This document shows positions 11,554 to 22,357 of a stretch of DNA of 64,000 nt, piece by piece. The notes under the pieces are model-generated. The model made no database searches, was not told the DNA's origin, and saw nothing but the letters and a program-made list of their open reading frames with translations. Position numbers and translations under genes: made by a program. The stretch is from contig CM035307.1 in the NCBI GenBank assembly GCA_002900995.3, positions 1,798,001-1,862,000 on the forward strand, read 5' to 3'. Source of the stretch: Ganoderma boninense. Its lineage: Eukaryota > Basidiomycota > Agaricomycetes > Polyporales > Polyporaceae. The first letter of the stretch is position 1; every line of letters begins with the position of its first letter.

Positions 11554-13070
11554 ATGAGGTGAGGAAGTCCTCTTTTTATCGTTCCTCGACTTCGCTGACC
11601 TGTGTGTCTTGTAGTCACCGTAAGGTCTGTCCAGGATGAGACTGGAGGGCAATGAAGCAATTTATTGACTTTACCCCTCTAGTACGAAGCCCCCCGTCAC
11701 GGTTCGCTTGGTTTCCTCCCCCGCAAGCGTGCTGCGCGCCACCGCGGAAAGGTCAAGGCCTTCCCCAAGGTATGCTTCTTCGTGCTTTCTGAGGGAATCG
11801 GTATAGGTGTTGAGGTTGCGTGCGTCGTAGGATGACCCCAAGAAGCCCGTCCACTTGACGGCCATCATGGGCTACAAGGCCGGTATGACCCATGTTGTTC
11901 GTGATCTTGACCGTCCTGGATCGAGTGAGTGCTATGGACCATTGTCAATAGCCTGCCGCAATCGCTGACCACGCACTCGCAGAGATGCACAAGCGTGAAG
12001 TTGTCGAGGCTGTGACGATCGTTGAGACCCCGCCTCTCATCGTCGTCGGTGTTGTTGGCTACGTCGAGACTCCCCGTGGCCTCCGTACCCTTACTACTGT
12101 CTGGGCCTCGCACCTCTCGGACGAGCTCAAGCGGAGGTTCTACAAGAACTGGTACCGCTCCAAGAAGAAGGCGTTCACTCGCTACGCCAAGAAGCACGCC
12201 GAGGACGGTGGCAAGTCGATCGCTCGTGAGCTCGAGCGCATCCGCAAGTACTGTACCGTCGTCCGTGTCCTCGCCCACACCCAGATCCGCAAGACCGGCC
12301 TGTCCCAAAAGAAGGCCCACCTCATGGAGATTCAAGTCAATGGCGGATCTGTTGCGGACAAGGTCGAGTTCGCGAACGGCCTGTTCGAAAAGCCCGTGGA
12401 GGTCTCCTCTGTCTTTGAGCAGGACGAGGTCATCGATGTCATTGCGGTCACCAAGGGTCACGGTTTCGAGGGTGTCACACACCGTTGGGGCACCAAGAAG
12501 CTTCCTCGCAAGACTCACAAGGGTCTCCGTAAGGTCGCTTGTATCGGAGCCTGGCACCCGTCGAAGGTTATGTTCTCGGTTGCCCGTGCCGGTCAAAGTG
12601 CGTATACCCCAGATTTGCTACTCCGAGAACGTCGACTGACACATGACTGTAGACGGTTACCACCATCGCACGGAGCTCAACAAGAAGATCTACCGTATTG
12701 GCCGTGGCAGCGATGACGCCAATGCTTCCACTGAGAGCGACATCACTAAGAAGACCATCACGCCCATGGGTGGTTTCCCCCATTACGGTGTCGTGAAGAA
12801 TGACTACCTCATGTTGAAGGGCTCCATTCCTGGGACGAAGAAGCGTGTCATCACCATCCGCAAGTCGCTCATGGTTCACACCTCTCGTCGTGACCTCGAG
12901 AAGGTCGACCTCAAGTTCATCGACACGTCGTCCAAGTTCGGTGTAAGTGTGCATTTGTTGGACATTGATTATACTTTTTTGGCTGACGTCTTGTGGATGT
13001 ACAGCACGGCGCGTTCCAGACTGCAGAGGAAAAGTTCGCGTTCCTTGGCACGCTCAAGGCCCGGGCATGA
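11554..13070 (+). CDS. RPL3: 60S ribosomal protein uL3 (RPL3)
   Basis: uL3 is one of the largest large-subunit proteins and reaches the peptidyl transferase centre. The spliced product (about 390 residues, normal for eukaryotic L3) has the hallmark stretches [38 protein letters not shown] and [20 protein letters not shown], and ends GTLKARA. Seven coding exons are seen: 11554-11558, 11615-11624, 11683-11769, 11831-11924, 11983-12597, 12653-12942 and 13005-13070. The first two are only 5 and 10 bases long and together with exon 3 give [16 protein letters not shown], the conserved amino terminus, which proves the start. The intron-rich 5' end is usual for fungal ribosomal protein genes and is where their splicing control normally lies. 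Confidence 0.96.
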
Positions 13071-13721
13071 TTTACTGTTACGTTGTATTCGCTCTACCGT
13101 TATGTCGCATCAACCACGCTATGCTTTGTATTGCCAATGACATGACCGCCCATGTAACATCGTCCACTGTGTATTATGTTTGAGTGTCGGTTTTGAGGCG
13201 TTATATCCGAATTCATCTGGGCTTGGGGTGTCATTGATGTTGTGGACGGGGGTGTCAGGGCACGTAAACTCTGCGAATTGTAGCGGTCGATGCATAACTT
13301 GCAGTAAGACAAGCTGAGGGCGGTGAGGCCGAGCGTCTTGCAGCTGGAACCAATCAGGAGGTAGCGAATGACAGAAGCGCCGGGGAGCGGCAAGCGACGA
13401 CGGGTGCGAAAACGCGAGTGACACTGCAAACGAAACGGCCTGTGTTGCTCTCGACCGCACGCGTCCATCACCTCCAGACTATTCAGACTCTCTCGTCTGG
13501 ATTTCTTACAGCGTGCCCGGTGAGCCACAACTGCAGTCCTCAGTCTCTACTGTCGTGTTCACCAGAAACAACTTCCCAGAAGGTGTAAGGCAGCACGCTG
13601 GCGTGTCACAGCGTCCGCGCACTCGGTTGTGCTGGTTTGTCGTGTCGCGGTGAGTTATGCCAATAGAGTACATACCAGGCCCTTTCTGATCATTTCATCT
13701 GCAGGATGACTGAACATTGCA
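13071..13721. other. Intergenic region between RPL3 and a PPR gene
   Basis: It holds the uL3 3' UTR and the upstream region of the next gene. Minus-strand frames at 13100-13530 are short and resemble nothing I know. A pyrimidine-rich and CAG-containing stretch just before 13722 could be a 5' UTR intron end. Confidence 0.5.
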
Positions 13722-15713
13722 TTGATGCTGAGAGCGTCCTCTCTTGGCCTCGCGTTCACTCATGGGATCTCGCGCAACATACACTCCCGAACTCAAGGCC
13801 TGCTCCCAAAAGTCTCTAGCCATGAAACCGTCCCGCTCGCTAGTTATCCTCCCCGCGTTAATTCGACCGCAGTGGGCCAGATGTCGGATGGATCCTCCAA
13901 GGCCGGTGGCTCCAATCCTTTCCCCTCCCCTACTACGCCAATGTACCCTCTTCCCCCGTCGAAACGCAAAACGTCGAATACCGCGTTCCGGCCCGCCCCT
14001 GCAACCAAACCGAAGGCTGCGTCATCCCGTCGTTCCTACCTCACACCGCGACAGATGATCTTTGCCCTGAGGGAGGCCGCTCGTCGACCGAAACCTGCTG
14101 TTTTTCGCCCACCTGTGCAACCCAACCCAACCCACTGGCTGGACATCCTCACTGGAGCCAAGGCTATCCGTACCATACAAGAGCCATTCAGGCCTAGAGC
14201 GCGGAAGCCCCGAATGCCCAAGCAGCCAACTCCTAGAATGACACCCGGCGCCATTTGGAGACGGCAAGTCTTCGAAGAGCGCCGTTCCCGCCTGGACTCG
14301 TATAGGAAATTGATGGAATCCACAGACATAGATGTCGCTTGGAAGACCTACCAAGAGCTTCTGCAGGACCGCCCCCAATTTCTCAAGCAACCCATCCCTC
14401 AGAAATACCTCCACGGATTCGCCTCACGCCTCACTGCATGCACGGACTGGATGCCACCTGCCAGATCCCGCACCCAGAAGACATTCCTCCGCCTCCTCTC
14501 TGTCCTCAGCACCATTTACTACTCTGGTGGACAGGTCAGGTTGTGGGAATGGAACGCGCTTATAGAGCTGGCAGGGACTGGATGGCGGAAGACGAGGGTG
14601 GCGGATTTCAACGCGTCATTGCACGTTTACCAGGACATGGTAGCGAACCGGGCACCGGGGTTCTCTCTCTCCGACGACCCGTTCCTCCCAGTCCACGACC
14701 AGTCCCTTGTCGCCTCCCAGCGCGTCACGCCGGACATCGTGACATACACCACCCTTCTTACCATTGCTGCCCGTTCGCGGAGAGAGACCCTGGTTCGCCG
14801 GGCCGCGTCCGAATTGGCGTCTTCAGGCTTGAATCCGAATCGCACCACTTTTCTGACCTACGTGCGTTACTACGCGGAGCGCGGCGAGCTTTCGGGCGTA
14901 CGTGCCACATTGGGACGCATGAAGATGTCTCGCTTCGCGCTCGGCATGGACGGCACCAACTTGTGCCTGTGGGCGTACGGACGGAACGGCCGACTAGACA
15001 TCGCTGGACTCATCTACCGCATTCTTCGCCATCGCATGCTTGTCGCGAACCTAGGCTCGGAGGACCCTCCAGAAGACCTTGGCGATGTGGAAGACGCCAC
15101 CAGGGAACTCCACGAACTCGAGGGCCTCAAGATCGGACGCCGTCTAAAGCCCGACGCGGTCACTTACTACGCCCTCATCCAGGTCTATGCCTACCGCGGC
15201 CGCCTGCAGGAGGCCCTCACCGTCTTCGAACACATGATGACGTCCCCGCAGCGCGTCACGGGGCCACTCGTGGACGTGTGCGTCCCCGTCTCAGGGCCCA
15301 TGCTCCCGCACCCCATTCTGCCCATCTTCCGCGCCATCTTCTTGGGCTTCGCGCGACACGCCGTCCTGCCGGGCCACGCGTACGAGTACGACTACGCGGT
15401 CCCCCACGGCGAGCGCCACTCAGAAGAGTGGACCCTGGACCAGCTCCGCACCCTCTTTGACCACTTCATCGATCTTCCACAGGACGCGCGGCCGAGCGTC
15501 CGGACGGTGTATTGGCTTTTGGTCGCCTTCGCTATCACGAGTGGGTATGATCGGGCGCTGTTACGAGAGGTGTGGGAGAGGCTTGCGGCTCGATACGGGA
15601 CTGTGTGGGACGGGAGGGTGGAGGTGCTACGGACAAGGGTCTTCCAGGAGGAGTTTGACCTGTCGTACTTCGAGGGCTTGCGCTTGAGCCGGGACCGGTT
15701 CCAGGATCCATGA
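13722..15713 (+). CDS. Mitochondrial pentatricopeptide-repeat (PPR) protein
   Basis: PPR proteins bind single-stranded organellar RNA and guide its processing, stability or translation. This is a single 663-residue exon, unusual here where most genes are split. The first 50 residues are rich in Arg and Ser and poor in acids (MMLRASSLGLAFTHGISRNI), like a mitochondrial presequence. A basic, proline-rich linker follows. From about residue 330 there are repeat-like helix pairs: VTPDIVTYTTLLTIAARSR, LNPNRTTFLTYVRYYAERGE, ALGMDGTNLCLWAYGRNGR and LKPDAVTYYALIQVYAYRGR with ALTVFEHMM. The next-to-first ATG (13725) would serve equally. The gene's target RNA cannot be read from sequence. A 373-codon frame inside it is a shadow. 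Confidence 0.8.
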   Translation: MMLRASSLGLAFTHGISRNIHSRTQGLLPKVSSHETVPLASYPPRVNSTAVGQMSDGSSKAGGSNPFPSPTTPMYPLPPSKRKTSNTAFRPAPATKPKAASSRRSYLTPRQMIFALREAARRPKPAVFRPPVQPNPTHWLDILTGAKAIRTIQEPFRPRARKPRMPKQPTPRMTPGAIWRRQVFEERRSRLDSYRKLMESTDIDVAWKTYQELLQDRPQFLKQPIPQKYLHGFASRLTACTDWMPPARSRTQKTFLRLLSVLSTIYYSGGQVRLWEWNALIELAGTGWRKTRVADFNASLHVYQDMVANRAPGFSLSDDPFLPVHDQSLVASQRVTPDIVTYTTLLTIAARSRRETLVRRAASELASSGLNPNRTTFLTYVRYYAERGELSGVRATLGRMKMSRFALGMDGTNLCLWAYGRNGRLDIAGLIYRILRHRMLVANLGSEDPPEDLGDVEDATRELHELEGLKIGRRLKPDAVTYYALIQVYAYRGRLQEALTVFEHMMTSPQRVTGPLVDVCVPVSGPMLPHPILPIFRAIFLGFARHAVLPGHAYEYDYAVPHGERHSEEWTLDQLRTLFDHFIDLPQDARPSVRTVYWLLVAFAITSGYDRALLREVWERLAARYGTVWDGRVEVLRTRVFQEEFDLSYFEGLRLSRDRFQDP

Positions 15714-16059
15714 CCATCTTATACATTGTCAAATACACTTCACATCCACGTCCAAGTCAACACACCCCGGAGATATCTACGTTATGATCGCCGTAATGGA
15801 AGGAATCTATATGGTACAGCTCCGTTCATTGACTACTGCTGCTATGCTGCCCGCGAGAAATTCAGTCATTTACGTGAGTATGGAGAAAGAGCCCCGAGTT
15901 CCGACGACTCTATGTAGAACCAGTGACAAGACCGAGGTCCGGAGTTCAACACGTTCACAGACGAAATGGGGGTGAAGATGACGCACGAAACGTGCACACA
16001 AGCTCTACTGCGACGACGTCACGAGCGCAGACAGAATGGAAGGAAGGTGATCGTAAGCT
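15714..16059. other. Short convergent intergenic region
   Basis: The PPR gene and the AMMECR1 gene end toward each other across 346 bases. Nothing beyond 3' UTR sequence is apparent; there is no extended hairpin or repeat. Confidence 0.5.
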
Positions 16060-17038
16060 CTAAACGGAGCCCCCGAGTGCGGTCCTCCAGCGGGCGTATT
16101 CCTCCCAGGAGACGGTGCAATGGCGGCTCTGGTACCTGCGCACCTTGATCGCACGGCGGAGGTCCTCGGAGATGCGCCCGCTCCAGCCGGCCTTGCGGAT
16201 CGCGCTGTCGACGGCCTCGAGCTGGTCCCAGCCCTGCTCGGGCGCGACCTCGGGGAGATAGCACGCGGAGAAGGAGTGCTTGAGCGACGCGCGCGTGGGG
16301 AGCGCGCTCGCGCTGTTCGACGAGAGCGGGGACGGTGCGGACGACGGCGAGGGCGAGACGGCGAGCAGGGACGGGTGCGGAAACGAGATCTGGATGCCGT
16401 GCACGCCCACGGTCCAGTCGAGGTAGCTCGCCGCGTCCTCGAAGTCCATCAGGAGGGACACGCTGCGTGGGGCGACGGGGGACGCGGGTGTCCGACGGTA
16501 CGCCATGGGTGAGTACGTGTGCGCATGTGATCGCCGCGAGTGAGGGTGCAAGGTGAGTGAGTGGTGGAGCAGGTGCAACGGGGGTGTGGCGGATTGGCAC
16601 TTCAGTGGGCAGATTGGGCGGAGGAGTGGAGAAATACAAACGTACGTGCATTCGAGGGACTCGAGCTCCCATTCTTCGATCTTCTTGAATCTATGGTCAC
16701 GGAAGGCACTGATGAGTGCATACTCTGCCAAACCATCTCGGAGCGGCTGGGGCTCAAAGGTGCCGATACAGCCCCGGAGCCTTGGGGACCTCCCGGGGCG
16801 AGACGAGCGTGTGTTCCACGTTACAAAGAGGGGACTAGAGGCATATCAGACGGGGTCGATATCGCACGCATTCGTTGAGGAGCACATACTATATGCCGTC
16901 GGGGAAATTAGCCGATATGGGCTTGGAGGAGGTGAGTGCGCAGAAGAGGGCATCGAAGCTGTGGAAGCAGTGTTCAGGCAGGCAGAATTGCTCGACCTCC
17001 GCTCCTGGCTTTGCGAGCTCAGACTCGACGTTGGACAT
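16060..17038 (-). CDS. AMMECR1-family protein
   Basis: AMMECR1 domain proteins occur in all domains of life; their biochemical role is still poorly defined. The ATG at 17038 begins MSNVESELAKPGAEVEQFCL. Three exons join in frame: one ending CFHSFDALFCAL...FPDGIY, a second with PLFVTWNT and the invariant LRGCIGTFEPQPLRDGL followed by EYALISAFRDHRF, and a third with VSLLMDFEDAASYLDW, CYLPEVAPEQGWDQLEAVD, IRKAGW and RYQS. These blocks run in the family order and the length (about 240 residues) is normal. A low-complexity Ser/Pro stretch (SPSPSSAPSPLSSNSA) between VGVHGIQISFP and RASLKHSFSACYLP is an insertion relative to bacterial members. The gene converges on the PPR gene. Confidence 0.88.
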
Positions 17039-17608
17039 GGCGAGGTGGGCTCTCAGCGGGGAGTGGTGGAGTGGAGGGGAGCGTACAGAGCCAGACGCAA
17101 GCCGCGGCTCGGAGGCACAGCAGCACTATTCAGGATCGCCACGGCTTGCGGGCCCGGGTCGAGCTATCTTCTTTGCTAGCCGAATCAAGCGCGTGTGCAC
17201 GATTCCAGGGCGGAGGTTCGTAGCAGACGCGTGAAATTAGCTATAGAGAGACAATCGAGAGCAGCAACCAAGTGCATTGCATGTCATCATGAGTGCTACG
17301 AAAAAACCAACCGAGCGGAATCACTATGGACGATGTATGTACAATACGATATGCAGTAAACAGCGATAAATCGGAAGAGTGTCATGAGATAGAGAGGTGA
17401 GACGTAGAGAGACAGACAAGGAGGATGGCATTGGTCGTGTGTGGACAGCTGAGCGATGCGCTAGAAGCTGAGGGGGTCATGGCTATAAGGGCGTAACAAA
17501 AGGTAATAACATAGAGTCATAAAATGTAGAAGCAGTGGGTAGGGCAACCTAGCGCAGTGAACAAGGGAGAGACCGTCCGAGACCGAGCGTGGAGAGTAGC
17601 AGCGGACG
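17039..17608. other. Intergenic region between AMMECR1 and the Rab gene
   Basis: This 570-base stretch holds the AMMECR1 promoter and the Rab 3' UTR. It is relatively A/T-rich at 17230-17560 compared with the genes. I see no RNA gene or long open frame. Confidence 0.5.
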
Positions 17609-19082
17609 CTATGTTTGGCAACAGCTCCATGACGAGCCTGCGGCTGTTCGGGCCTTTTCACGGGCTTCCTCCTGGTCAGCCTGCGCCGCCCATACAGGCG
17701 TTGCGGAGCTTGAGAGCAAGACGCTGTCGCGCCTCTTGATCTCGTTCTCGCGCTCGATCTTGTCCTTTTTCTCGATGATAGCGGCTATAAGGCTGTCGAA
17801 TAGATGTTGGATACCTGTCAAAGAAATGACCATCGAAATGAGCATCCCTGCAACACCTCCACCCGACGCCGCGCAACAGGCACAATTCAGTTTTCACATA
17901 CCGAAGTCATCTTTGGCAGACACCTCAAACAGTTCCATGCCTTTTCGGAGGCCCCATTCCTGATCCTCGCCCGTGTCCGCTTCGTCGTCGTCTTCTGGTA
18001 GACTATTACTGCTACCATCACCGATCTCGTTCCACCCCCCTGGCCTGTAGGCGAATCGGGAGGGTATTGGTCGTGCTCCGGAGTTTACGGACTGTGATCT
18101 GGGTATCAGCAGGTCGCCGCTCTTTGCGCGTGGGCGGGTATAGGCAGAGGTATTGGCACGCTTGATGGCAGTCGACCGTGAGTCGCTGAGAGAGCTGTCG
18201 GATTCGGGGGTGGGGGGCTGTGGTTTGGTGGTCGTAGTTGTTAGTGCTGGAACGGAGCGGATGCTGGTGAAAGACGTGAAGCGGGGGCGAATGTAGGAGA
18301 ACGTAGACGGTGCAGCGGGGGTGGGGGAGGCGTCGGTGGGCGTGGTGGTGGGAACCATGTGTGCAGGGACAGACGGGCAAGGTCGGATGTAACCTGCCTG
18401 AATTGGTGGAGGTCGGCCTTCGCGCCAACGATGTAAATGATCAAGTCGGGAGAGCAATTCTTCTTGAGTTCTGTGGTGATGGTTCCAACGACGACGTGAG
18501 ATGACTGAATGCCGGGTAGCAAACGCGCGTGTGCGCGCATCAAATGCAATTAGGGCTATTGTGCGCACCTTCAAGCCATCCGCGGACGTCTTCGAAACTG
18601 GATGCGTTCGTTATATCGTACAACAGTAAGGCGGCATTCGCGCCGCGGTAGTACATCGGAGCCTAGCCAGACCGGCGTTAGCTTGGGCCACCGGTGACCG
18701 AACATCGGCGGTGGTCGTGAAGACGGAGGAGGGACGCACCATGCTACGAAACCGTTCCTGGCCCGCCGTATCCCACAACTGAAGCCTGACCTTGGTCCCA
18801 TCTACGGTCACCTTCTTGGTGACGAAAAACGCGCCGGTGGTGGAGGTGGTGTTCTTGGGATCGAACTTGCCCTGGGTATATCTGTGCAACAGGCTGGTCT
18901 TGCCGACGCCTGCGCGAGGTGTCAGCCACAGAGTCCTCGTGCACATTACGGCGGCGCATGTGAGGGCATTCAGAAGAAGCGAAGCACGGACCAGTGTTGC
19001 CCATGATCACTATCTTCGCATCGACCCCCTGGTCGTATCGGGCCCTGCGGTAGGGATCCATACGTGGATATTCCGCCATCAT
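17609..19082 (-). CDS. Rab-family small GTPase with a long insert before the G5 motif
   Basis: Rab GTPases direct vesicle docking and cycle on membranes through C-terminal geranylgeranyl groups. All nucleotide-binding motifs are present after splicing: G1 GNTGVGKTS, split by an intron at about 18990; G2 region [10 protein letters not shown]3 [21 protein letters not shown]4 GAKAD; and G5 EVSAKDD. The C-terminus ends CCQT, a CCxx prenylation signal. Between G4 and G5 lies an extra stretch of about 165 residues rich in Pro, Ser and Thr and then acidic ([16 protein letters not shown]), which normal Rabs of about 200 residues lack. Inside the insert, at the C-run 18313-18330, the frame must change by one base without an intron. 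Two start codons in tandem (19082 and 19079) are possible. The subfamily is unclear; it is most like the Rab5/21/22 group. Confidence 0.85.
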
Positions 19083-19462
19083 GGTAACGGGGCGAGGGGC
19101 CGCGGTGCGGAGGGGAGGGGGGCGGCAGGGCGCGAGGGGGAGGGGAGAGGAGGAGGGGGCTAAGGAGCAACCGTTCCTCTATTCAGCCGTTTGCGATGGA
19201 GAACCACTCTCCCACGTGCGCCTATCGCCCGGCTGCTCGGTACGGCACAGCGCTCTCCAGTCCCACACTGCAGATCGCGTTCTGAGTTGCCGCTGCCCCT
19301 TAAGCTCGGTCAAGTCTGCGTTCCCAAACATCCGGTCCGGTTCCATATCGAGATGCCGCAGCCTGGCTGGCACATAGAGGGGCATGCGCGCATACATTTT
19401 TGATCGTGGTGAGACAGTAATCGACATAGTGCTATACACCCATAACGCCAAGCAGCAGCCCT
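19083..19462. other. Intergenic region between the Rab and eS7 genes
   Basis: These 380 bases hold the Rab promoter and the eS7 3' UTR, both on the minus strand. The first 90 bases are strongly purine-rich (G/A) on the plus strand, so pyrimidine-rich on the coding strand of the Rab gene, as in many fungal core promoters. No gene is seen. Confidence 0.5.
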
Positions 19463-20216
19463 CTAGTCCTGCGCCTGCACCGGGAACTCGAAGACAACAT
19501 CCTTTCCTGTCAGGCGGCGGTACACCGACGAGAAAGAGTCAAGCTTGTACTCCAAGGACGTGGCGTCCTTGGCGTCAAGGAAGCTGTTACAATGTTGTGT
19601 GTCAGTTGGCCGCCGAGGGCCTCACGCGCCGAAATCATAGCAACGCTGGAGTACGTACACCTTGAGCAGTTTTGAACCATCGACCGCCACCCGCGTCCTC
19701 TTGCCAACAATCTCGGTAGGGAAGACAAGGTCCTCGAGGATCTTGTCGTGAACACTCGTCAGGGTGCGGGAGCGGGGGCGCTTCTGTTGTACGCGAGACG
19801 TGCGGGTCGGCTTGCGGAGCATCCGACGTTGAGCAACAAAGACGACGTGACGGTCGGAAAACTTCTTCTCGAGTTCACGGGTCAGCCTACAGATTGCGAA
19901 TCGGACCATTCAGTTCCTGCCATCTTCCACTTGACGGCGCAAGTAATGCCAGAGGTTTGGTAAGAGAAACTGACCTCTGCTGGACCTTGTGGAAAGCCTT
20001 GAGCTGGGGGACGGGAACGAAGATAACGATGGCCTTCTTGCCACCACGGACATCGACCTCGCGCGCAGCCGAGATCTGGAGGGGGCGGAGCTCACCCTTG
20101 AGCTCGGGTGCGCTGTTCTCGAGGTCGATGATTGCCTGGGCGACGGCGACCTCAGTTTCATCTGGAGGGGTCCTGGGCGCGTTGGCCGTGCGGAAGATCT
20201 TGTGCTGAACGGACAT
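19463..20216 (-). CDS. RPS7: 40S ribosomal protein eS7 (RPS7)
   Basis: eS7 is a eukaryote-specific small-subunit protein needed for 18S rRNA maturation. The product (about 195 residues) reads [20 protein letters not shown] at the start, then [73 protein letters not shown] and [18 protein letters not shown], which is the family from end to end. Introns fall near 19585-19660 and 19885-19975. The ATG at 20216 is the conserved start. Confidence 0.95.
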
Positions 20217-20654
20217 CTTGCTGTCTTGAGGATGCTGGCAGACGGGACGCAAGGTCTGATTAGCATCCAAACCGCCCATGGCCAATCCATCCCATTCCAC
20301 CCGCTCCTTCGCTCCCAATCGTTCACCGTATGTTCGACAGCGTCCTCCCATTCCAGCCATAACGCGAAATAGCATAATAACACTCACCGATCCTGTTGCC
20401 GTCGTCGATAGTGTGTCCGTTGGGTGCCTTGCGGTCGATGTTTGCGAGCGCTGGGATGGCTGGGCTGGGAAAGTGGCAAACAAGAACAAAGTGACCACCG
20501 TCTGGCGTCTATGGGCATTCGCAAGCTTGTCAAACAAAGTGGACTGGGTGTCGTGCTTTTCGCTTTATGACTGCCACGCGTTCATCACAGGGCCAGCTAG
20601 CTGCGACATTAGGCTCGACATAGACATGCATGGAAGATTCACGCGCTACGCTAT
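20217..20654 (-). promoter_or_regulatory. eS7 5' UTR with intron, and promoter
   Basis: Upstream of the eS7 ATG a consensus donor (GTGAGTG, 20387-20381 read on the minus strand) and acceptors near 20225-20236 mark a probable 5' UTR intron of about 150 bases, a common arrangement in fungal ribosomal protein genes. The region left of 20654 then meets the 3' end of the TTC4-like gene, so the eS7 promoter is confined to about 250 bases. Confidence 0.5.
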
Positions 20655-21911
20655 CTAAGAAGAATCCCTGGTTTTCTTGAAGTCCTCTACCCACTTCTGC
20701 TCCTCCGCGCCCTTCGGCAACACTACAAACGTCAACGTTCCGTCGCGCATCTCAAATCCATCCTTGGGCTCTCCATCCTTCGCCTTCGCCGCATTACAAA
20801 CGTCACGCAAGCTCATCTTCTTGCCGACCTTGAGCAGCCTCCGTCGCCTCGTCCACCCTAGGACCACCAGATTCCCATTGACGTATTCCCCCTTCTTGTC
20901 CCACTCGGGCGGTGGTGCATTCGGAGGGAACATGACGTTAAGGTGCGCCGAAAACGGTGTGTCTTCTTGGAAGTGCGATATTAGATCGGTCGTCGCGTAC
21001 TGGGGATACATGAACAGGACGGGGAGGATCATTGTATTGCCAGTGGGGTCTTCCGGATCGAAGTGCGGTTCGTACGAGTTCTTCGCCACATTATCCGGCA
21101 CAGGCACGTCGATGATATTACGTTCCTATGTCCCGAGTAGCATCGCATCAGAACCGTCATTCAGACATACTTGAAGGTTGTCAGCTCACCCGGTACGCTG
21201 CCCGAAGCCTCTCCTGCGTCAACCGCTCTTGCCGAGCCCTCTCCAGGCGCTCCTGTTCCTTGCGATGCTTGGCCTCCTGTAGACTTGTGGCCTTCACCCG
21301 TACTGCTTGTACGGTCTTGTTCTCTTGATCGAATTCAAGGCAACGATCACAAGCGTCCAAGGCTTCGTCGTATCGCTCTAGACCGATAAGGGCCATGGCG
21401 GACCGGTAATATGCCTTGGATGACCGCGGATTCGTGTTTATCGCAGTCGAGCAATCTCGAAGGACGGAGCCGTAGTTTTCTAGCGATCTGCATCAACAAT
21501 GGGATGTAGATAGAAAAGGCACTTGACGTACGAAGTTCCAGATTACACGCCGCCCGGTTGCACAACAAAGCTTCCAGCAAGGATTTGTCTGTGGGTTTCG
21601 CTTCTACCCCTTGTGAGTAGAAACCAAGTGCTTCACGATACCGCTTGCCCTTGTAGTAGTCGTTGCCCTGCTCCTTGAAGTTTTGAGCGACCTCTAATGC
21701 GATGTCTATCACAAAGTCGTAATAGTCGGGCAAGGATATCTTACCTACCATCCGGGGTACCTTCGTATGCAAGGCTCTGTAACGCTGCTATAGCTGAGTC
21801 TTCAATTCCGTCTTCAGGTAACGACCTCATGAAGAGGGGGATGGTGTCGAATGCCGCCAACTTGACCTCAATGGAGGCGGGTTGGGGTAATGGGAGGTTC
21901 TCGGCCGCCAT
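20655..21911 (-). CDS. CNS1: Hsp90 co-chaperone TTC4/Cns1
   Basis: Cns1/TTC4 joins Hsp90 and Hsp70 through its TPR domain and helps elongation-factor folding. The ATG at 21911 gives MAAENLPLPQPASIEVKLAA. The exons join to EVAQNFKEQGNDYYKGKRYR and LLCNRAACNLELQNYGSVLR, which only works with the acceptor CGCTAG just before AAAACTACGG, and then YYRSAMALIGLERYDEALDA, making three TPRs. A charged helix follows (QEAKHRKEQERLERARQERL). The C-terminal wheel domain is seen in PVLFMYPQYATTDLISHFQE and in VGKKMSLRDVCNAAK. Length (about 370 residues) matches the family. It diverges from L2HGDH. Confidence 0.9.
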
Positions 21912-22357
21912 TATTGTTCAGGGCCACCTGGGGATGGTTGATAGCTTGACTCTGAGTTAAATCAAGCGAGATATATGGCTTTAGAGTGAATGAGGAGGGT
22001 AGACCAGTCAATGCAGAGGCAAGCCACTTACAGTCGCAAACTTCGAGAGTTCTTGGTGCCCGAATCTAATCTAATCTTCTCATGACGTAAGTCACCGTGC
22101 GCAAGGCGGCCAGGGCAGGGCTCGAGCTTCCTACCAACTCGCTAGCTCGTCGAGTGCGGCGGCCAACCTATGACTCAAATAGGCGGCTGCTAGTGCCCTC
22201 GGAGGTGAGGAGAGAATACTCATATGTCTTCTGTTCTTATTCTATCAACATCGCTGTGGCGTTTGGCTTACTTTAACCGTGACCGCGTGTTCAGCCGTCG
22301 TCGACTTGGCCTCGGCGGGAGGTCAGCCTTGTCGTTTACAGTTCTCGTCTTCTGACG
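21912..22357. promoter_or_regulatory. Divergent promoter of CNS1 and L2HGDH
   Basis: The 446 bases between two diverging start codons contain no open frame of note. No clear TATA box is seen on either strand. Confidence 0.45.

Noticed and set aside
14339..15460. 373-codon frame overlapping the first PPR gene on the same strand
   Set aside because: Arg/His/Pro-rich out-of-frame shadow of a clearly coding PPR frame.
21480..21545. Apparent frame break in the TTC4/Cns1 gene
   Set aside because: Using the acceptor CGCTAG rather than the nearer GATGCAG restores NLELQNYGSVLR, a canonical TPR, so no error is needed.
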